DNA of 64,000 nucleotides from positions 8,680,001 to 8,744,000 of the forward strand of contig NC_051124.1 of the NCBI RefSeq assembly GCF_014839805.1. Direction: 5' to 3'. This document shows, one piece after another, positions 56,139 to 64,000 of this stretch; the stretch's first letter is position 1, and each line of letters begins with the position of its first letter. Position numbers and translations under genes: made by a program. This DNA comes from Manduca sexta (taxonomy: Eukaryota; Arthropoda; Insecta; Lepidoptera; Sphingidae). The notes under the pieces are model-generated. The model did not search any database, had not been told where the DNA came from, and worked only from the letters and a program-made list of their open reading frames with translations.

Positions 56139-59100
56139 TGATGTAATTGACGTTTGACATTATGTGCGAATTAATTATAATTCACAAATAATATATTTTT
56201 TTAAATTCAAATAGTGGGTTATGGTGAAAACGCTAAAAGATATAATTAAAGAAAGGATTAATGTGATCCTAATTAAATTTTATATTATCTTGATTATAAT
56301 GCCGATGTGCTTACACATCTTTGCAAATAAAGCCTATTTTATTATGATAGATAATAAAATCATTTATCTTAAAAAAATCGATAGTCGAACGACTTTTCTG
56401 TTCCCGCCAATCTAAAATTGTGCATCAGCCCTGATGTAGATTTTTGATAAATCGGAATTCCACCGGCTTACGGTATCTTTTTAACGGTAGATGATCGATT
56501 GTTATAAATCGATTTGAAAAAAATCGCTCCCATTCGATACGGTTGAACGTAATCGGAAGTAATCGGTTTTGTAGTTTGTTTAGGTTGGGGTTGATTAATT
56601 TACGGTCGGATTAATATGAATTAAGTCGATTGTGTGACTGCTCTAATGAGATTTAATCGATTTGAAACCCGAGTACACGATCTCCTGTGAGGTATGAATT
56701 ACGGAATATTACATTACTAATGGAGTCAAGTTTCTGCACGTGACACTGAACTTTGAAGGTTGCCGAGTTATTTCGTACTTAAGTAAAAAAGGAATAATTA
56801 ATTACTATCGAATTATTTCATTTGCTCGTGTATTCAATTGTTTAATATAAACTATTATTTTCTCATTTCTAGATGTGAGCAGACAAGGTGTATCTATATG
56901 CGATTTTTTTTGTTTCTCATTATTTCATGTGCTCATATATCCGAATATTGTTTAATACACACTATTGTTTTCTGACTTTTAGATGCGAGCAGACAATATA
57001 TTTCATCCAAATCAGTTCAGCGGTTTCAGTGTTTACTTGGATCTGCCATCCTACAGTAAATTGGACATATTTTCGATAACCAAGATCAATAATACATAAC
57101 TAACCGAGGAAACTGTTTAATGCAGAAATACAAAGCAATATTGATCGTATATTACTCGTACATGTCCATGTCCAATGTCAATGTCCCAATTATAGAAATT
57201 GATACGAATTATGTCTTTCACTTCGACTAACCTATTAAAGTAATTGTGTAAATGTTATCTTATCCAAGCGGAAAGGTCAACGCGAAATGTTGTCCTCAAC
57301 TTCCGACCAATATGTTATAAATTTACTCTGTTAACTTTCGTTGTTTTGGTATAATTTTTTTTTGTATATACTTAGACAGTATATGTACATATATAGGTGT
57401 AAATATATTGGAAAATTTAATTCCCGACGTTAAAATTTGTTCCTAAAAGAAAATGGCTACAACTCGGGATAATTTAGCTTTTTCAGATTCATAGTAAGGC
57501 TAAGAATGAAAGGATTTTTTCTATATAGACAGTATATTTATCGGTATAGATATATTTGAAAATTTCATTTCCGACGTTAAAATTTGTTCCTAGGAAGAAA
57601 TGGCTACAACTCGGGATATTTTAGCATTTTCAGATTCATAGCAAGGCTATGAATGAAAGAATTATCAGAATCCGATGAGCAGTTTTAGACTATCAAACAT
57701 CCAAATATTCTCTCACCTCTTTAGGCAATGTGTACCTTATGTCTCTGGTGTTAACGACCGCAGTCTTGTCACAGAGCTAAGTAATTTAGTTTTATATGAT
57801 GTTAATATACAGAGTTAATTTGACATTGCGTTAATAAATAAAACCACATACTAATATTCTTGAAATAATAATAATTATAAATTATTATATTAAGCGGCGA
57901 TAGCCTAGTTGGGTGTGGAACGGACTGCCGATACGAATGTCCGCAGGTTCAAATCCCAAAGGCACACACCTCTCATTTTTCTAAAAAATGATGTGTGTAT
58001 TCTTTGTGAATTATCGCTTGCTTTAACGGTGACGGAAAACATCGTAAGGAAACCTGCATACCTGAGAAGTTCTCTATAGGAATTTCGAGGGTGTGTGAAG
58101 TCTACCAATCCGCACTGGGCCGGCGTGGTGGACTAAGGCCTAATCCCTCTCAGTAGTAGAGGAGGCCCGTGCTCAGCAGTGGGCAAGTATATAATATAGG
58201 GCTGATATTATTATTATTATATGATTTAAATTTTACCTGCTCTCATACCACTATTTCATTCTTAGAGAATCCTTTGCAGCGACAACATCAAACTTTTAGT
58301 CATAAATACTCACACGCACACGGTATATTCGCACTAAACTACAAAATCAGAATGGTTAAATTGGAATTATTGGTCAAAATAATCGTTATTCATGGCACAA
58401 TGTTAGCGGAGGTAAAGACAAGTATATGGTTTCATTTATTAAAGTATGTCACAATGACCCTCTATATGTGGTTTTTACCATCAGGGAAGTGACCCGCTCG
58501 CCACGTCATTCAGTAGTTATAAAAATATGTATATCGTTGCGTGCAATATAATAGTCATACTCGGGCAAAAACTGACCGTGAAGTTTTCAGAATGTCTGCT
58601 GCCGAACATTTGTAATCGATTTGCTCCGTTTGTTTTATCGATTGTGTTCGGCATAATCCTTGTTTGATGTTCCGGTACCAAGGTCAATGCATCGAATATG
58701 AAGATTCATTCATTTCTTAATATAGGCGCGTCAGTAAATTTATTGAAGTTTATGATTGAGATATGTATTCATTAATTTTGGGCCTGGTTTGAAAAAGAAA
58801 TGTAAATACATTTCTTTTTAATTAGCTGTAGCCTTAAAGCATACCTTATGAAAGAAAAATTGTGTATGTATTTATTTGTCTTTGTTTTTATATACTTTAT
58901 ATTTTGTTTTATCGCTTTGTATGACGAGACGAGCTTATCGGTTGCCTGATGGTTAGCGATAGGACCGCCCATAAACAGTAGACACCATGCAACACCGTGA
59001 ATCACAAAGTATTGTTTGGTATTCCACTGCGCTCACCATCCTAAGACATGATATTTTAAGTCTTATAATGTCCAGTAGTTACTTAACGGCGAATGTAGCT

Positions 59101-62100
59101 TTTCACGCTTAATACGCCAAATAATTTACTCCTTAAATAAGTAAACTATCAAATTTACACGTGCCAAAATCCGTCAAGAAATAACCAATTGACTACAAAT
59201 CAATATTCTTATCTTATGGATCGTGCCAACCATAGCGGACTACGCAAAATATTTAGACAAATAAGTCGTGTGGAAATAAACGCAGGCGCAACTAAAATTG
59301 ATCTTAGAGGGAGGTAGACATATTCTAAAGCATTTATTATTATTTATTATGGACAAAGATTTGTGTATGAATAGAATAGTTTCTTAGTTTCCTGATGCCA
59401 AAGTTATGTGACGTGGCAACCCTTACAATTGTTATGTAAAACTGTACGACCTTTTTCAACTATGGAACTGCGATTGCGAAGATTTCGACTTCCAAATTTA
59501 CTTCCTTTGTACATGTATGCATAAACTTCAGGCATTTTATTGGTGACATAAAGTCTACAACATATTTGCAATTTCTTGTCCGTATCCCAAAGTACAGTAA
59601 GATAAAATTAAAAATAGTTTGATGCATAATAGGATATTTTTAAATAATTTTAGCAGTGAAATTTTTAATAGTTTTACAAGTTTCAATGGTGGTAGGTCTC
59701 TCATATGTAAGAGTCCACCTGGGTAGGTTCCACCGCAATGTCTATTTCTGCCCCCAAGCAGCAGTGTGTAGTCGCTGTTTTGTTCAGCAGTGTGTACTCG
59801 CAGTTTAAAGAACATTGTACCCAATTTAACTGCTGAACATAATAAAACTTAATATCTCATGTCTCAAGATGGCGAGCGCAGTAAAATACCAAACAAAATT
59901 TTGTAATTTAAAGTGTTGGATGGTGTTTCTACTGTTTATGGGGGGTCGTATTGCTTACCATCATCAACAGCAAGCTCGTCTCGTCATTCAAAGCAATAAA
60001 AAATAAGTTTTGGATAACAAAGGTTAGTTTTTAGGCATTGTTTTTTATATATTTAATTTTATAATTAATCATATATCATTGATTTGAAACAAGTCACTTA
60101 TACAGTAGAATACTTATTACATACAGCGCATAAAATCAACTGTACCCTGTTATTCCAGCGGTCTGAGTTATTAATTATTATTATCAGTGCATAATTTATT
60201 AAGATTGCTTGCACTTCCTGTTATCCTTTTAGCCTTTAGATACGATAAATAACCTGTCCGTTAATAATAACTATTGTAATTGTTAGTTGAGTTATGGTAT
60301 TGTAATGTTAAGTAGTTCCTTTATCACAAAATATGCTGAGAAGATACTTGTTTAGTTGTTATTTTATTTTAACCGACTGCAAAAAAGGAGGTTTTTGATT
60401 GTTATTATTTGCTACCTCATAACTGTGTCATTTTATTATCTTCTTTTTCCTATAAGAATACGTGGAATAACTGATGAGGCATTTGTGGCATACTGGAATA
60501 TTTTAATTTCGAGGCATTGGCACGCTATGAACTAATATCATTCGTGAGATACTCTGCAAAGTAAAATGTTTCATTACAAAGGATTCCCACCTTTCTCACA
60601 GCGAGGCTAATAGCCAATAAGTAAGGTTATGTTGCAGTTTGAAACGACGAAAATCTTTACTTATATATTTACTAGCTTTGATACGAAGTGTCCGAAAAGT
60701 AGATATGATCTGGCTGGTATCCAAAAGAAATATATGGGAGTGATTAATTGCGGCTGGATTTTTACAAATTGCAGTCATATCCGGGCTAAGATTCATACAT
60801 GCTGTCATCGTAGTCTAGACGGAGGAAGAGGGTGCGTTTGGGGTTGAATCCCGCAGTACGCATGGAAGTTATAATACAGTAACAATGTTATTAACTAGCT
60901 TACTATAATGACATCTGCTACGTATTTAAGGTCTAACTGACAATATCGGTTTCAATTCGTCATCTATAAAGAAGTTCTTCGTTTGAATTCTTGATAATTG
61001 GAAAATCGAATAGTTGAATCTATGTGGAGTCTAACAGACACCCTTTTATTATTATAGAACTGCAAAGTGCTTTCACTGCGCTTGTTTAGAGAGGAGCTTA
61101 AAGAAAATGTCCATAAGCATGGATGTGGCGTCCCTTATGGTCGTTACAATGAGCTAGCCTAATTCTTTTGTTTCTTTCTTCAGAAGTCTACTAGTTAACT
61201 TAGGCCGCCCCTAAAGGTTTCCACACGAACCTGTCAGAAACGGCCTGCAATCAGCTGTTTCTTGTGAGCTTTACGACGTCATTTGTCCACCTTGTAGGAG
61301 GACGTCCAATGCCTTCTCCACATTTCTAATTGTTAAATACTCTGTCCCCATAGACCGAGCTATACACAGTTATTTTTTATTTATTGATTTGAATTATGAG
61401 ACGACATTGCCGTTCGCTTGATGGTAAGCGATATGATCGCCTATAAACATATAAATGGATATATTTCCGCAGACGGTATTATAATAATAATATCAGCCCT
61501 GTACTATATATTGTCCCACTGTTGGCCCGGGCCTCCTCTACTACTGAGAGGGCTTAGGCCTCAGGCAGACGGAATAGTGCCCCTTAACTTTACCTATGAG
61601 CTCAATATTAACCATAAAAAAACATCAAAATCGATTCACCCAGTCAACAGTTCTGAGGTAACAAACATAAAAAAAAATACAGTCGAAATCAGAACCTCCT
61701 CCTTTTTTGAAGTCGGTTAAAAAACGAACAAATTCTACAGTCCGTAATCGTATTCCATTTAACAAAGTTTCATTTACATCATTAACTCAGAGATGACGAT
61801 AGCCAGTTTATTCATGGAATTATGGAACTAATGATGTTCCGCGACGTCGCTTCTCCGTGGTGATAGTTTACTTAGTATTACGGATGCATTGCAAAATAAT
61901 GATAGGATACATTGTCGTCCTTTAAGAGCTATGTCAACAGGAGTTACAAAGTAATAAATAACATTTACAAAGTAAAAGGATTATGTTAAAAAAATATGTT
62001 GTCACCATTCTAAAGGGTAGATGTAACAATGGTATTTATAGACAACCGAAAGAATTTCTGATCTGATCTAGATGAATGTATGACCACTTAAAACTTGGTT

Positions 62101-63183
62101 AAATTTACGTAGGCAGGCGTAAACGGTGGGCGTGTCCAGGGCCTCGATAGTTTCAAAATCCAGGTGCGCAACTGAAAAAATAGATAGGCATAAAAATACT
62201 TCAAGCGCTAATATGATACTCCCATTTTTTTTACGTAGTCACACTTTCATACTTTTTATTATCATAATGTTACATTATATGGAATAGATGGACCGTTTTA
62301 CGACCACACATCCATATTTAATCTACAATACAGATAACTTGTGTCCCGCTGCGTAAGTTGAAGTTTTATGTGTAATGTTCGGCTTCTGAGTTTTATTGTA
62401 GTTATGACTTATGATTACTTTTGTACGAGTTTATATCAATTATTTAGTTGCCAATAGCCTATATCGTAAAGTTAATTTTGATTGATTATTTATTTATTAG
62501 TTACCCACATGGTAATAGTTATATAAAACCCATAAAATAATGGAAAATAATAGATTCCATATTAGAATAAATTTATATTTGTCTTTAATATTTTTTATGT
62601 TCAAACTATAGCTCATCAAAATAATTTAATGAAAATATCGATGTTTTTATATGAACAATATTAATGATTTGATTCAATATAAACCCTTATAGCTACACTT
62701 AGTAGCATTAGTTGTTAGAAGTATTGGAAGATTGTTAGAGTAAAGTTGCAATTAAAAAATCAACATTATGGAAACAGTAAACAAATCAATACCCTAATAA
62801 ATAGAAGCGTTCATGAGTTTATGCGGAGAAGTATTCACAATAGTTTCCTCAAACGGAACCCTTATAGGATCACTTTGTTAACGCGTCTGGCTGTCGATCA
62901 AGACCATTTTTATCAGGAACGCGTAGAGGTATCAAGTTAAAATTTATAGCAAAACTCGGGTCTACGGTGTCTTTAAAATATAAAAAATTCAAAACGTAAG
63001 TCAACGCGATCAAAACATATAATCATTTATGTCCGGATTTTGCAATCTCAAGGTAGTCAAAATCTATAGGGTACTTCACGTTAATTTAAAATTATGAAGT
63101 TTGACAAGAAGCAATGTTTTACAGCAAATATAAAGGAAATAAACTTAAAACCGTAAATATGTTCTTTACTAAAAAGAAAGCTA
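56139..63183. repeat. 7-kb duplicated segment, copy 2
   Basis: Collinear with 28218-35293. Corresponding internal elements are: local tandem repeats 56813-57000 and 57370-57664, S1 SINE 57894-58220 (+), family B 58920-59080 (+) and 59683-60005 (-), family I 60369-60455 (+) and 61599-61720 (-), and S1 tail 61478-61561 (-). Most of the interval is near-identical to copy 1, with small indels (for example one T fewer in the T run near 56193, and a GTTAT insertion around 62401). Three patches are much more diverged (59155-59245, 60845-60990, 62695-62945). After 63183 the sequence is unrelated to what follows copy 1. Confidence 0.95.
57894..58220 (+). mobile_element. SINE family S1, copy in duplicated segment 2
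   Basis: Counterpart of 29981-30307. It keeps 'GCGGCGATAGCCTAGTTGGG' and box-B-like 'GCAGGTTCAAATCCCAAAG', and ends in (ATT)n. It has 'ACACACCTCTC' where copy 1 has 'ACTCACCTCTC', one of the diagnostic differences between the two segments. The 67-codon minus frame and the 107-codon plus frame here are shadows. Confidence 0.85.
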
Positions 63184-64000
63184 ACTTGTACAAAACCTTT
63201 AATGCTCAAGTCGAACTCGCGTCTGTCCCGTTTTTTCAATTCATATTTCCTTACCTAACGATTAACGAAATTAGCCAACAGCGATTGCAAACTAATTGTA
63301 TAGCGCACATTCCTTAATTTTGTAAGTTTTAGGAATCCCAAACATTCTTACCGTGAGTGCGAATACATACAATTTTAGTCATTGTTACAAGGAGTATTTG
63401 TTGCAAATTGTTTTGCATTACGTAATATTTTTTACGACCACAGATTCTTTAATCTGTGTCCGTGACATTTCATGACACAAGATGCATAATTAAAGTATTT
63501 TGTATTTAAAATAAAATTGTTTTTGTATTGCATTGTTAGTTATTATCAATTCATTACTTTTATGAGCTTAGTGATTGTTAGAATTAATCATTCAGGCCCG
63601 TCTAGACTTTTACTTTGTATTTAATTTTATATATAACATTAATGTGTATTTTTAATTATGCTTTTTGTAAGAATGACCTTAATGAAATTAGTATTTTCTC
63701 TATAAGGGCAATATTATAGTAATCAAAATTAAGTCGTCAAGACCAAATTGGATAACTATTTGCTTGTTACGAAACGTGTTTAGTAACATGTTTATTTTCA
63801 ATCTATGTTGCTTTAACGCAATAAACCAACAAATATAATGACATACACATTGTGATTTCGCCGTAGCTTGTTTACACAGATGTAGATAAAACACAATGTG
63901 GCTCGCCAACATTTTGTGGTCCACGTGGGCGAGTAATGGCCGATGTTAGCCGATGATATTTTCGTAGGAAATTATGGCTAATTTATAACGCAAGGGTTGC
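63184..64000. other. No gene recognised
   Basis: Sequence continuing past the shared segment. A 67-codon plus frame (63114-63317) straddles the junction and a 74-codon minus frame lies at 63700-63924. Neither has support. Confidence 0.45.

Noticed and set aside
55561..56160. 199-codon ORF crossing the second N gap
   Set aside because: Consists of N apart from a few flanking codons.

Overview
The window is AT-rich animal nuclear DNA with long gene-poor stretches, decayed transposable elements and two runs of exactly 500 N (37391-37890 and 55639-56138). It looks lepidopteran (moth or butterfly). The reason is the set of repeats: a tRNA-headed SINE with a conserved 'TGCTGAGCACGGGCCTCC' block, a second tRNA-headed SINE, a 'GAGACGAGCTT...CGATAGGACCGCCC' family, a palindromic family ending 'TAACATTCGCGTAAACATAA', and a non-LTR tail with (TATG)n. 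These resemble families I know from moth genomes, but nothing was searched. No bacterial-style genes, rRNA, genuine tRNA genes or CRISPR arrays were seen.

Layout. 1-28217: mostly non-coding, with scattered repeats, a (TA)57 microsatellite next to a small inverted-repeat element (12.65-13.0 kb), and several short coding-like segments without start codons. The best of these is a GC-rich island at 16.27-16.45 kb with a TATA-like box, an open frame and a consensus splice donor. 28218-35293: first copy of a 7-kb duplicated segment. 35294-37390: a minus-strand Ty3/gypsy retrotransposon, internally deleted and frameshifted, running into the first gap. 37891-55638: repeats plus two of the better exon candidates, both minus strand: a terminal exon at 43506-43645, and an exon at 54900-55081 with acceptor, start codon, donor and a leader dense in upstream ORFs. 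56139-63183: second copy of the 7-kb segment, starting on the first base after the second gap. 63184-64000: nothing recognised.

No complete gene can be assembled from this window alone. The two exon candidates at 43.5 and 54.9 kb lie on the same strand of the same contig and could belong to one gene of about 11.5 kb, but their phases do not fit directly, so at least one further exon would be needed.

The most consequential structural observation is the duplicated 7-kb block. One copy ends at a retrotransposon and the other begins at a contig edge. This fits two alleles placed in series by the assembler at least as well as it fits a real segmental duplication. I found no convincing new biological system. 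The candidate exons, the uORF-rich leader, the patchy divergence between the two copies and a neat TTAA-flanked MITE are the items worth a second look.
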